From assembly GCF_008974145.1 (NCBI RefSeq), contig NZ_BJKP01000007.1, forward strand, positions 1 through 64,000: a stretch of DNA of 64,000 nt, in the 5' to 3' direction. The notes under the pieces were generated by a model. It made no database searches. It was not told the DNA's origin and saw only the letters and a program-made list of their open reading frames with translations. Shown piece by piece: positions 44,789-54,207 of this stretch (position 1 is its first letter; each line of letters begins with the position of its first letter). The DNA is from Microcystis aeruginosa NIES-4325. GTDB taxonomy: Bacteria; Cyanobacteriota; Cyanobacteriia; Cyanobacteriales; Microcystaceae. The position numbers and the translations under genes are program-made.

Positions 44789-46204
44789 ATGATTTTGTCC
44801 CCTATTCTGCCTCCTTCGATTGGGGAGATAGCCGCCCCCATGGCTCCGATCCCCTTGCTCGCCACCGTTGTGGCCGAGGATTCACCGATTATTCTCTCCG
44901 GGGTATTGCTGACGCTGGTGGTGATTTATCTGGCCAGCAAGCTCGGCGCGGAGGCCGCCAGAAAATTAGATTTTCCGCCCGTACTGGGAGAACTGGTCGC
45001 CGGTGTGATCGTCGGCGTTTCGGCACTGCATCTGGTCATCTTTCCCGAAGGGGGACTATCGGCCTCTGACTCGCTGATTATGACGGTACTGCAAGGATTG
45101 AATCAATTGGCCCCGGCTGCCGTGGACCGGATCTTTGAGTCCCAAAGTGAAGTGATTTCGGTTCTAGCTGAAATCGGTGTGATTATTCTGCTGTTTGAAA
45201 TTGGCCTAGAATCCGACCTGCGACAACTCAAGGAAGTGGGAATTCAAGCCACGGTTGTGGCCTGTGTGGGGGTTGCGGCACCTTTTGCGGCAGGTACGGC
45301 CGGGTTAATGCTCGTCTTTCATGTGGCGGCCATCCCGGCGATTTTTGCAGGGGCAGCCTTGACGGCAACCAGTATCGGTATTACCTCGAAGGTGTTGTCC
45401 GAGTTAGGTCAACTCAAATCCAAAGAAGGGCAAATTATCGTCGGTGCGGCGGTGATCGATGATGTCCTTGGTATTATTGTTCTGGCTGTGGTCGCTAGTT
45501 TGGCCAAAACCGGTGAAATCGATGTGGTCAATGTTATTTATTTGATCGTCAGCGCTACGGCCTTTTTGATCGGCTCAATTTTGTTGGGAGGTGTTTTTAA
45601 CAAAAGTTTTGTGGCGATCGTGGAGCGGCTGAAAACAAGGGGAAATATTGTTATTCCAGCATTTGTCTTCGCTTTCTTTATGGCATTTTTGGGCAATGCT
45701 ATTCATCTGGAAGCGATTTTAGGGGCCTTTGCCGCCGGTTTGGTGCTTGATGAAACCGATACCCGCAACGAGTTGGATGAGTTAATTAAACCGATCGCCG
45801 ATTTGCTTGTACCGATTTTCTTTGTGACGGTGGGAGCGCGTGCCGACCTCGGTGTTTTAAACCCAACGGTACCGGAGAATCGGGCTGGACTTTTGATCGC
45901 TGTCTTTTTGATGGTTGTGGCGATTATCGGTAAACTGGTGACGGGCTGGGCAGTTTTTGGTATATCCGGAATCAATCGCCTCGCCATCGGTGTGGGTATG
46001 ATTCCCCGGGGTGAGGTGGGTCTAGTTTTTGCTGGGATTGGTTCAGCCAGCGGAATTTTGGATAAGCCTTTAGAGGTGTCGATTATTATTATGGTAATCC
46101 TGACCACTTTCCTCGCTCCTCCCTTCCTCAGAGTCGCTTTTGGTAAGACGGAAGCTGTTCCCGAAACCCTGGAAAGCAAGGAGCCAGCTAATCCTATTAG
46201 TTAA
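44789..46204 (+). CDS. nhaS3: Na+/H+ antiporter, CPA2 family (NhaS3-like)
   Basis: 471 residues with about 12 membrane helices. LGELVAGVIVG, LLFEIGLESDLRQL, GAALTATSIGITSKVLSELG, VGAAVIDDVLGIIVLAV (the DD-type ion site) and FVTVGARADL are CPA2 motifs; NhaS3 is the cyanobacterial thylakoid member. It would restore the Na+ gradient that BicA and SbtA consume, explaining its position. The name is by similarity from memory and context. A strong terminator follows, ending the cluster. Confidence 0.85.
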   Translation: MILSPILPPSIGEIAAPMAPIPLLATVVAEDSPIILSGVLLTLVVIYLASKLGAEAARKLDFPPVLGELVAGVIVGVSALHLVIFPEGGLSASDSLIMTVLQGLNQLAPAAVDRIFESQSEVISVLAEIGVIILLFEIGLESDLRQLKEVGIQATVVACVGVAAPFAAGTAGLMLVFHVAAIPAIFAGAALTATSIGITSKVLSELGQLKSKEGQIIVGAAVIDDVLGIIVLAVVASLAKTGEIDVVNVIYLIVSATAFLIGSILLGGVFNKSFVAIVERLKTRGNIVIPAFVFAFFMAFLGNAIHLEAILGAFAAGLVLDETDTRNELDELIKPIADLLVPIFFVTVGARADLGVLNPTVPENRAGLLIAVFLMVVAIIGKLVTGWAVFGISGINRLAIGVGMIPRGEVGLVFAGIGSASGILDKPLEVSIIIMVILTTFLAPPFLRVAFGKTEAVPETLESKEPANPIS

Positions 46205-46235
46205 TTTTGCGGGTAAAATCTGATTTTTTAGACGA

Positions 46236-46259
46236 GGCTGAAGCATTTTCAGCCTTTTT
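46236..46259 (+). terminator. Terminator after the antiporter gene
   Basis: GGCTGAA (46236-46242) pairs with TTCAGCC (46248-46254), followed by TTTTT. Classic intrinsic terminator closing the bicarbonate cluster. Confidence 0.85.
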
Positions 46260-46324
46260 AAAAATCTATGCTCAGGATAAGGGAGCGATCGAGGTAAGAT
46301 TTGAGAGTATCTAATCTTTTTCCT

Positions 46325-47791
46325 ATGTTCGAGCAGACATTTAAGAATATCGACGATATTCTCCGAAAAGAGGCGGGATGCGCCACGGAGTTGGATTACG
46401 CAGAACAGATATCCTGGATTCTCTTTTTGAAATATCTCGACGATCGGTCAGTCGATCGCCAGAATCGGGCATTATTGACGGGGGAAGACTACGATCCGTT
46501 ACTAGACGAACCCTATCGCTGGTCGAGTTGGGCCTACCCCAAGGACGGGAGGGGTGAACTGCTGAAAACTGCCAAGGTAGGGGACGATCTGATCGAGTTC
46601 GTCAATAGCGACCTATTTCCCTACTTTCAGGGATTCAAGCAATACGCAGAACCGGGGACGTTCGGGGCTAAGATCGGGGAAATTTTTGCGGGGGTGCGCA
46701 ATAAGTTTCAGAGCGGGTATAACCTGCGGGAAGTTCTCGAAAGTATCGACCGGCTTCAGTTTCGCACGCAACAGCAGAAACACGAGCTTTCGGACCTCTA
46801 CGAAACCCGGATCAAAAATATGGGCAATGCGGGGCGAAACGGGGGCGAATATTACACCCCCCGGCCCCTGATCCGGGCGATGATTCAAGTGATTAAACCG
46901 CAATTAGGGGAGACGATTTACGACGGGGCCTGCGGTTCGGCGGGGTTTCTCTGCGAGGCCTACGAGTATTTACGCCACAGTAAGGCCGATCTGAGTACGA
47001 AGGAGCTAGAAACGCTACAGACGAGGACTTTTTTCGGCAAGGAGAAAAAGGCTTTAGCCTATATTATCGGGGTGATGAATATGATCCTGCACGGGATCGA
47101 GGCTCCGAATATTATTCAGACCAACACCCTGGCCGAAGATATTCAAGCGATTCAAGAGAAGAATCGTTATGACATCGTTTTAGCTAATCCCCCCTTCGGA
47201 GGCAACGAACGGAAGGAGATCCGCGGCAATTTCACGATCAATACCGGAGAGACGGCCTTTCTTTTTCTCCAGCATTTTATCAAGAGTTTGAAAACCGGGG
47301 GACGGGGAGCGATCGTTATTAAGAATACCTTTCTGTCGAACGCGGACAACGCCTCTAGAGAGTTACGGAGGGAGTTAACCTCGTCCTGTAATCTCCATAC
47401 GGTTTTGGATTGTCCCGCTAAGACCTTTTTAGGGGCGGGGGTAAAGACGGTGGTTTTATTTTTCACTAAGGGTTCGCCGACGCAGAAAATCTGGTTTTAT
47501 CAACTCGAACCGGGGCGAAGTCTGGGAAAAACAAACGCGCTCAATGATGATGATTTGCAAGAGTTCATCGAGTTTCAATCGACTTTTAAGCTATCGGAGC
47601 GCTCTTGGTTTTTAGACTTAGAGGAGGTCGATCCGGGTTCCTTCGATTTGTCGGTGAAAAATCCCAACGCGCCGGAGGGCGATCCTTTACGCGAGCCGGA
47701 GGAAATTTTAGCGGAGATTGCGGAATTGGACCGGGAAAGTGGGTCGATTTTAGAGGCGATTTCCGATTTATTGGAGTCTTCTCCTAGCTGA
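46325..47791 (+). CDS. hsdM: Type I restriction-modification methyltransferase subunit HsdM
   Basis: 488 residues from the ATG at 46325 (MFEQTFKNIDDIL); a TTG at 46301 is rejected. N-terminal helical HsdM domain (LDYAEQISWILFLKYLDD), then the N6-adenine methyltransferase domain: GEYYTPRPLIRAMI, the SAM motif IYDGACGSAGFLCEAYEYL and the catalytic VLANPPFGG. It methylates adenine in the sequence chosen by HsdS, protecting host DNA. The downstream hsdS and hsdR are separated by toxin-antitoxin genes. Confidence 0.93.
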   Translation: MFEQTFKNIDDILRKEAGCATELDYAEQISWILFLKYLDDRSVDRQNRALLTGEDYDPLLDEPYRWSSWAYPKDGRGELLKTAKVGDDLIEFVNSDLFPYFQGFKQYAEPGTFGAKIGEIFAGVRNKFQSGYNLREVLESIDRLQFRTQQQKHELSDLYETRIKNMGNAGRNGGEYYTPRPLIRAMIQVIKPQLGETIYDGACGSAGFLCEAYEYLRHSKADLSTKELETLQTRTFFGKEKKALAYIIGVMNMILHGIEAPNIIQTNTLAEDIQAIQEKNRYDIVLANPPFGGNERKEIRGNFTINTGETAFLFLQHFIKSLKTGGRGAIVIKNTFLSNADNASRELRRELTSSCNLHTVLDCPAKTFLGAGVKTVVLFFTKGSPTQKIWFYQLEPGRSLGKTNALNDDDLQEFIEFQSTFKLSERSWFLDLEEVDPGSFDLSVKNPNAPEGDPLREPEEILAEIAELDRESGSILEAISDLLESSPS

Positions 47792-47858
47792 TGGGAAGGG
47801 ATAATCAGGGCGATTTTAGCGATCTGCTAGATAAAATAGATAGAGGTAATAGAGAGAA

Positions 47859-48068
47859 ATGAATATTAAAGAACAGTTAATCCAAGAAATCGATCGAATC
47901 CCCGAAGCTTTGTTATCGGAAGTATTAGATTTTACTTTGTTTATTAAAAATCGCTATCTTGATGATGAGGTTTCGGAGGTAGAAGCGGTTAGTATTGCCG
48001 AGTCCCGTTTAGCTTACGAGCGGGGGGATTATCTGACTGTAGACGAGTTTGAAGCGAGTTTAGAATGA
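47859..48068 (+). CDS. Antitoxin of TA pair 1 (DUF2281-like)
   Basis: 69 residues, MNIKEQLIQEIDRIPEALLSE onward, a short helical N-terminal domain followed by an acidic tail (YERGDYLTVDEFEASL), as in small antitoxins paired with RelE/ParE toxins. Its stop overlaps the toxin start by 4 bases (ATGA), so the two are co-translated. Confidence 0.75.
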   Translation: MNIKEQLIQEIDRIPEALLSEVLDFTLFIKNRYLDDEVSEVEAVSIAESRLAYERGDYLTVDEFEASLE

Positions 48069-48319
48069 GTTACCGAGTAATTATTCCGAAACCCGTTCAA
48101 AAGCAGTTAAGGGAATTACCCCCGAAAGTTCGTTCTCGTTTATTGGCTGAAATAAAGTTACTGGCCGACAATCCTAGACCGGATGGAGTAAAAAAGCTCA
48201 AGGGTTACGAAGATATGTATAGGATTCGCGTGGGGAGCTATCGCGTGATTTATGAAGTTGAAGATGGGAAGATGTTGGTTTTAGTGGTCAGCGCCGTTCA
48301 TCGACAAAGTGCTTATTGA
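48065..48319 (+). CDS. RelE/ParE-type toxin of TA pair 1
   Basis: 84 residues. VIIPKPVQKQLRELPPKVRSRL, KKLKGYEDMYRIRVGSYRVIYEVEDGKMLVLVV form the compact RelE fold with the basic YRIRVGSYRVIY strand. It probably cleaves ribosome-bound mRNA or targets gyrase; the class cannot be decided by eye. It lies between hsdM and hsdS. Confidence 0.85.
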   Translation: MSYRVIIPKPVQKQLRELPPKVRSRLLAEIKLLADNPRPDGVKKLKGYEDMYRIRVGSYRVIYEVEDGKMLVLVVSAVHRQSAY

Positions 48320-48391
48320 TTTTTTTCCAAAGATATACTAAATTTAGCTTGGCAAAAGTGCGGAAAAATTGGCGGGCATTGGAGAGATATT

Positions 48392-49600
48392 ATGAAATCA
48401 CAATGGAAAATTTATCAACTGGGTGACGTGACAGAAATAGTCAATGGCGGAACTCCGAAAAGCGAAGTTTCTGAATATTGGGACGGAGATGTATTATGGA
48501 TAACTCCTAAAGATATGGGACAAGCTAAAAATGTTTTTGTCTCTACCACAAGTCGTACTATTTCTAAATTAGGACTACAAAAATCCTCTGCAAAACTTAT
48601 TCCAAAAAATTCGGTTATCCTCTCAACAAGAGCGCCTATAGGACATTTAATTATCAATCTTCAAGAAATGGCTACCAATCAAGGTTGTCGAGGATTAATA
48701 CCGAAGAATAATCTTGATACTAAATTTCTTTTCTATTTTCTTAAATCTAACATTAAATTGTTAAACGATCTTGGAACAGGTACAACATTTAAAGAACTTT
48801 CTAAGAGTGCTTTAGAAAAAATCAAAATTCCGGTTCCCCCGATCGAAGAACAAAAAAGAATAGTAGAGATACTAGACAAAGCTTTCGAGGGTATAGCCCA
48901 AGCTGAAGCCAACACCCGAAGAAACTTAATTAATGCCCGGGAGCTTTTTGATAGTTATTTAAACCAAGTTTTTACCAATTATGCACATCATTATAATTTT
49001 ATTAGTTTAAATAATTTGACTGAACTTATTACTAAAGGATCTTCCCCTAAATGGCAAGGTATTAACTATGTTGAGCATCCAGGAGTTCTTTTTGTTACCA
49101 GTGAAAATGTTGGAGTTAATGAATTGATTTTTGAAAAAACTAAATATGTCGAAGAAAAATTTAATAAAAAAGATAGTAAATCGATTTTAAAGAAAGGTGA
49201 TGTTTTAACAAATATTGTGGGAGCTTCTATTGGAAGAACCGCTATTTTTACCAGAGAGGAAACGGCTAACATTAACCAAGCGGTATGTTTGATTAGATGC
49301 CTCCCAGATAAGTTGTTTAATCAGTATATTTGCTATCTGCTTAATTCACCCTATTTTCGTAAAATTTTACATGAAAATGAAGTTAATACTGCACGCGCAA
49401 ATCTCAGCTTGACTTTTTTTAGAAATTTAGAAATCCCTGTTCCCACCCTTGAGGAACAGAAAAATATTGTTAATCGTATCAGTAAGACAATTCAAAAAAC
49501 TCAAAAACTTGAAACCATTTACCAGCGCAAACTAGAAGCGATCGCCGAACTTAAACAATCGATCCTAGAAAAAGCCTTCACCGGTCAACTCAGCCAGTAG
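48392..49600 (+). CDS. hsdS: Type I specificity subunit HsdS
   Basis: 402 residues, with GGAGAG before the ATG. Two target-recognition domains are each followed by a helical spacer: TRD1 (about 1-150, GDVTEIVNGGTPKSEVSEYW), spacer (PPIEEQKRIVEILDKAFEGI, RNLINARELFDSYL), TRD2 (about 200-345) and the terminal spacer PTLEEQKNIVNRI to KAFTGQLSQ. It is AT-rich (12 of 60 bases G+C at 49141-49200) compared with hsdM and hsdR. Its last 105 bases are nearly identical to the end of the broken copy at 50640-50746. Confidence 0.92.
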   Translation: MKSQWKIYQLGDVTEIVNGGTPKSEVSEYWDGDVLWITPKDMGQAKNVFVSTTSRTISKLGLQKSSAKLIPKNSVILSTRAPIGHLIINLQEMATNQGCRGLIPKNNLDTKFLFYFLKSNIKLLNDLGTGTTFKELSKSALEKIKIPVPPIEEQKRIVEILDKAFEGIAQAEANTRRNLINARELFDSYLNQVFTNYAHHYNFISLNNLTELITKGSSPKWQGINYVEHPGVLFVTSENVGVNELIFEKTKYVEEKFNKKDSKSILKKGDVLTNIVGASIGRTAIFTREETANINQAVCLIRCLPDKLFNQYICYLLNSPYFRKILHENEVNTARANLSLTFFRNLEIPVPTLEEQKNIVNRISKTIQKTQKLETIYQRKLEAIAELKQSILEKAFTGQLSQ

Positions 49601-49616
49601 AACCGTTAAAATGTAA

Positions 49617-50211
<595 letters not shown>

Positions 50212-50214
50212 CCC

Positions 50215-50746
50215 ATGAACGAAGCCGAAACCAAAGCAGAACTGATTGACCCCGCCCTCTGTTGCGATTTAATTATGAAAATGTCTATTAACCCGCAGTG
50301 GGCAGAAACCAAGTTTATTTATTGGTATTTTAGAACATCAAAACTACGACATTTAAGTAGCTGGTTATAATTAAATTAAAAATGGATTTTAGGTTCGATC
50401 CCCCCTGCCCCCCTTGATAAGGGGGGTGCCGATAGGCGGGGGGATCCCCCCTTAATCCCCCCTTAATAAGGGGGGTGTCTGACAACTTTTAACGCCTACC
50501 TACTTAATTTCTAATAGCGCACAGGGTGCTAATCCTACTATGAAAAAAATTAATAAAGCTATAGTACAAAATTTTCCCGTTTTTATTCCTCCAATTGTAG
50601 AACAAAAAAAAATCGTCGAGCAAATAGAAGAATGTTATCAAAAAACTCAAAAACTCGAAACCATTTACCAACGTAAACTAGAAGCGATCGCCGAACTTAA
50701 ACAATCGATCCTAGAAAAAGCCTTCACCGGTCAACTCAGCCAATAG
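50215..50746 (+). pseudogene. Broken second hsdS fused to a copied hsdR start, interrupted by an insertion
   Basis: 50215-50259 repeats the first 45 bases of hsdR (MNEAETKAELIDPAL) with three differences. It then joins, in frame, an HsdS segment (NPQWAETKFIYWYFRTSKLRHLSS) that ends at a stop at 50368. After about 150 bases of inserted sequence, the HsdS frame resumes at AQGANPTMKKINKAIVQNF (50518) and runs through VEQKKIVEQIEECYQK to KAFTGQLSQ (50746). The TRD2-type half-gene thus survives as two pieces. It is not expected to make a working subunit. Confidence 0.7.
50371..50517. mobile_element. Insertion with tandem G/C hairpins in the broken hsdS
   Basis: Two 8-bp hairpins, CCCCCCTT-GAT-AAGGGGGG (50408-50426) and CCCCCCTT-AAT-AAGGGGGG (50457-50475), are embedded in longer C/G complementarity (GATCCCCCC with GGGGGGATC). 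The element interrupts a coding sequence whose two halves fit together, so it is insertional. No clear terminal repeats or target duplication were identified. Confidence 0.55.
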
Positions 50747-50784
50747 ATGGGTTAAAATACACAGAATAGCGGGAACGCTCATCG

Positions 50785-50919
50785 ATGCCGACCTATACCC
50801 TCGCAAACACTCGTAATCCACCCGGTGCGGGGCCAGCCGCCAGAACCAACGGGAAACCATCGGGAAAAAGCGGGGTCGAGGCCTTGACTGCGGACGTAAA
50901 AAAACTCGCCGATTCCTAG
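50785..50919 (+). CDS. Possible 44-residue ORF
   Basis: MPTYTLANTRNPPGAGPAA to KKLADS, no ribosome-binding site and no recognised family. It ends 2 bases before the BrnT gene. It may be a fragment of a lost reading frame or chance in GC-rich DNA. Confidence 0.25.
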   Translation: MPTYTLANTRNPPGAGPAARTNGKPSGKSGVEALTADVKKLADS

Positions 50920-50921
50920 AA

Positions 50922-51194
50922 ATGCCTAGCTTCGAGTACGACGAAAACAAAAGTAAAACCAACCAACAAAAACACGGCATAGACTTTATCGAAGCCCAAA
51001 AACTCTGGGAAGACGACAATCTACTGGAAATCACTGGCAAAAGCGAGACCGAGCCACGCTATTTAATCATCGGTCAAGTTCAAGATAAGCATTGGACGGC
51101 CGTGATTACCTATCGTAGTGAAATGATCCGTATTATCTCTGTTCGCCGTTCCCGTACTAATGAGGTTACATGGTATGAAAGCCGAAGAATTTGA
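50922..51194 (+). CDS. BrnT-family toxin of TA pair 3
   Basis: 90 residues. FEYDENKSKTNQQKHGIDFIEAQKLW, RYLIIGQVQDKHWTAVITYR and IRIISVRRSRTNEVTWYE are the BrnT (RelE-fold RNase) signature. It precedes its antitoxin with a 20-base overlap, the usual BrnTA order. Confidence 0.88.
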   Translation: MPSFEYDENKSKTNQQKHGIDFIEAQKLWEDDNLLEITGKSETEPRYLIIGQVQDKHWTAVITYRSEMIRIISVRRSRTNEVTWYESRRI

Positions 51195-51399
51195 CGCGAA
51201 ATTTGATGCGGGGGAAGACATGAGCGAATTTCTCGATTTCTCCACCGCCCGACGACCCAACCGGGAAAAGCAAAAAATCGAACTCGATTTACCCTTTTGG
51301 ATCATTCGCAAACTAGAAGCCGAAGCCCAGAAAGAGGGCGTTTCCACTCAAACATTCCTAGAAAACTATCTAGCCCGACACATCGCCTCCGCCCCCTAG
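51175..51399 (+). CDS. BrnA/CopG-type antitoxin of TA pair 3
   Basis: 74 residues from the ATG at 51175 (MKAEEFDAKFDAGEDMSEFL); a start at 51160 is less likely. An acidic N-terminus is followed by a ribbon-helix-helix: KIELDLPFWIIRKLEAEAQKEG, VSTQTFLENYLARH. It autoregulates the pair by DNA binding. hsdR starts 4 bases later. Confidence 0.82.
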   Translation: MKAEEFDAKFDAGEDMSEFLDFSTARRPNREKQKIELDLPFWIIRKLEAEAQKEGVSTQTFLENYLARHIASAP

Positions 51400-51402
51400 T
51401 TT

Positions 51403-53715
51403 ATGAACGAAGCCGAAACCAGAGCCGAACTGATTGACCCTGCCCTCAAAGCCGCCGGATGGGGAGTCATTCCCGACAGTAAAATTCGTCGCGAGGTTAT
51501 TGCCCCCGGTCGTCTGGTGGGTTCTGGCCAGCGCAGTTCATCGAAAATCTGCGATTATGTCTTAGTCTATCGCGGTCACAAACTCGCCACCCTGGAAGCC
51601 AAAAAACGCGACGCGCACCCCACCGAGGGACTTGGGCAGGCTAAGGACTACGCCGAGCGCCTGCAAACCCCCTTCGCCCTCTGTACCAACGGCCTCCGCA
51701 TTTATCGAGTGGATACCCGCGCCGGAAAAGAAGGCTATATCGATCGCTACCCCACCCCGGAAGAACTCTGGGCCGCCACCTACCCCGATCCCAACCACTG
51801 GCGCGACCGTTTCGCCACCGTCCCCCCCGATAATAAAAGCGGGATGCGCGAGGCCCGCTACTACCAACACAACGCCATCCAGGCCGTTCTAGAAGCGATC
51901 GCAGCTGGTCAAAAACGGATGCTCCTGACCATGGCCACCGGCACCGGCAAAACAACGATCGCCCTTCAAATCGCATGGAAACTCTTTCATAGTAGTTGGA
52001 ACCTGAGCGGTGAACCGACCCACCGGCCCTGTATTCTCTTCCTTACGGATCGCAATATTCTGGCTAATCAAGCTTTAACCGAGTTTACCGCCTTCCCCGA
52101 AGATGCCCTCGTTAGGATCGAACCGAAGAACATCCAGAAAACAAAGAAAGTCCCTAAAAACGGCAGCGTCTTTTTTTCGATCTTTCAAACTTTTATGACC
52201 CAAAACGGCGAGGAACTAGCCCCTAACTTCCTCGAATACGCTCCCGACTTTTTCGACTTGGTGATCGTGGATGAATGTCATCGGGGCGGGGCCAACGACG
52301 AAAGCACTTGGCGAAAAATCCTCGAATACTTCGCCCCGGCCGTACAACTGGGATTAACTGCCACCCCGAAACGGGATCTCAACGGCGACACCTACAAATA
52401 TTTCGGCGAACCCCTCTACACCTATTCCCTGAAAGAAGGCATTAACGAGGGCTACCTAACCCCCTTCAAGGTGGTTGAATTCACCACCAACCTCGACGAG
52501 TACCAATATGATCCCGACGATGAACTGATCGAGGGCGATATCGACGAAAACAAGGTTTATACTGAATCCGACTTTAACCGGATTATCGAGATCGAGGAAC
52601 GGGAACGCCAACGGGTAAAAATTTTTATGGAGGCGATCGACCAAAACGAGAAAACCCTAGTTTTCTGCGCCAATCAAGATCACGCCCTAGCCATTCGCGA
52701 TCTGATCAATCAAATGGCCATCAGCAGCGATCCTAACTACTGCGCTCGCGTTACCGCCAACGATGGCAGCTTGGGAGAAACCCACTTAAAAAAGTTTCAA
52801 GACAACGAGAAAAGGCTCCCCACCATCCTTACCACCTCTCGCAAACTCTCCACCGGGGTGGATGCTAGAAACCTGAGAAATATTGTCCTACTGCGTCCAG
52901 TCAAATCGATGATCGAGTTCAAACAGATTATCGGGCGGGGGACGCGCCTTTTCGATAATAAAGACTATTTTACTATCTACGATTTTGTTAAAGCCCATGA
53001 AAACTTTAACGATCCCGAATGGGACGGGGAACCGCAGGAACCCGTCCTCATCGATCCGAGACCGCGCCCCGAACCAGCTGACGCGATCGAAGAGCCTCTG
53101 GACGAGCCGGATTCTCTGCCGATAGGTCAGAAAATTAAAATCAAACTGGCCGACGGCAAGGAACGAGAACTAGAACACACCCAGAAAACAACTTTCTGGA
53201 ATGCCGACGGAAACCCGATCTCGGCCGAGGAGTTTATCCAGCAGCTTTTCGGGGATATTCCCGATCTTTTTCAAGATGAAGCGGAATTGCGCCATCTCTG
53301 GGGCCGACCCGATACCCGCAAATCCCTGCTAACCGGACTCGCGGAAAAAGGCTACGGCGAGGAACAGCTACAGGCGATCGCCCGGATCACCAACACGGAA
53401 AACAGTGATATTTACGATGTCCTGACCTATATCGCCTACGCAGCCAGACCCCTGACCAGAGAAGAGCGGGTAATCAAGCACAAAGATTTAATTTTCTCGA
53501 AATATACGGGAAAACAACGGGAGTTTCTGGACTTTATCCTTGATCAGTATATTCGCTCTGGCGTTGGCGAGCTTGACCGGGAGAAATTGCCAAAACTGAT
53601 CGAGATTAAATATCACACCATTAACGAGGCGATCTCCCAATTGGGAGACATTCGAGAAATTAGCGGGGTATTTATGAGTTTTCAGGCTTATCTTTACTTA
53701 GAAGACGTTGCCTAA
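51403..53715 (+). CDS. hsdR: Type I restriction endonuclease subunit HsdR
   Basis: 770 residues. N-terminal nuclease domain (ELIDPALKAAGWG, LATLEAKKRDAHP with the E-x-K core), then SF2 translocase: Walker A TMATGTGKTT, DEAD-box VIVDECHRGG, LGLTATPKR, STGVDARNLRNIVLLRPV and IGRGTRL. It moves DNA through the HsdMS complex and cleaves away from the site. It is strongly GC-rich compared with hsdS (39 of 60 bases at 51601-51660). Confidence 0.93.
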   Translation: MNEAETRAELIDPALKAAGWGVIPDSKIRREVIAPGRLVGSGQRSSSKICDYVLVYRGHKLATLEAKKRDAHPTEGLGQAKDYAERLQTPFALCTNGLRIYRVDTRAGKEGYIDRYPTPEELWAATYPDPNHWRDRFATVPPDNKSGMREARYYQHNAIQAVLEAIAAGQKRMLLTMATGTGKTTIALQIAWKLFHSSWNLSGEPTHRPCILFLTDRNILANQALTEFTAFPEDALVRIEPKNIQKTKKVPKNGSVFFSIFQTFMTQNGEELAPNFLEYAPDFFDLVIVDECHRGGANDESTWRKILEYFAPAVQLGLTATPKRDLNGDTYKYFGEPLYTYSLKEGINEGYLTPFKVVEFTTNLDEYQYDPDDELIEGDIDENKVYTESDFNRIIEIEERERQRVKIFMEAIDQNEKTLVFCANQDHALAIRDLINQMAISSDPNYCARVTANDGSLGETHLKKFQDNEKRLPTILTTSRKLSTGVDARNLRNIVLLRPVKSMIEFKQIIGRGTRLFDNKDYFTIYDFVKAHENFNDPEWDGEPQEPVLIDPRPRPEPADAIEEPLDEPDSLPIGQKIKIKLADGKERELEHTQKTTFWNADGNPISAEEFIQQLFGDIPDLFQDEAELRHLWGRPDTRKSLLTGLAEKGYGEEQLQAIARITNTENSDIYDVLTYIAYAARPLTREERVIKHKDLIFSKYTGKQREFLDFILDQYIRSGVGELDREKLPKLIEIKYHTINEAISQLGDIREISGVFMSFQAYLYLEDVA

Positions 53716-53796
53716 TCCCCCCTGCCACCCCATGACTGAACTTTCCCCAGCCATTGTTTACTGTTTACCGATCACTGAAAAAGCTTGCCAACCCCG

Positions 53797-54207
53797 ATGA
53801 ATAACCCCCCCGATAGTCCATTCAATTACACAGAGGCTTTTATTGCCCTAGGTACGAGTAATTTTGATCGCTCGGTGCAGTTTTATCGTCAACTGTTGCA
53901 ACAGGAACCAAGCCCCTACCTTGCCGCCGTTTATGCGGAATTTAGGCTGATTAACCTTAAATTAGGTCTTTTTTGCCCTAAAGAGTCCCACAGAGAGGAA
54001 TTTGGCGATTCTAGGGGCAGTGGCATGAGCATTTGTTTCGAGGTGGAGAGTCTCGAAAAAGCGATCGAGCATTGGAGCGAAATCGGCTATGGTGCTAGGG
54101 GAGAAATTAGCCAAGCTTCCCACGGCAGGGAAATCTACATCTATGATCCGGATGGTAATCGTTTAATTTTCCATCAATCCACCGCTAAAACCAATCCTTT
54201 CAGGTAG
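53797..54207 (+). CDS. VOC (glyoxalase-fold) protein
   Basis: 136 residues from the ATG at 53797; an upstream TTG at 53785 is less likely. One VOC module: EAFIALGTSNFDRSVQFYRQLL, RLINLKLGLFCP, SICFEVESLEKAIEHWSEIGY and EIYIYDPDGNRLIFHQS with a C-terminal Glu/Asp-rich metal area. Too general for a substrate call; dioxygenase or antibiotic-resistance relatives are possible. Its 3' end overlaps the next convergent gene by 34 bases. Confidence 0.82.
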   Translation: MNNPPDSPFNYTEAFIALGTSNFDRSVQFYRQLLQQEPSPYLAAVYAEFRLINLKLGLFCPKESHREEFGDSRGSGMSICFEVESLEKAIEHWSEIGYGARGEISQASHGREIYIYDPDGNRLIFHQSTAKTNPFR

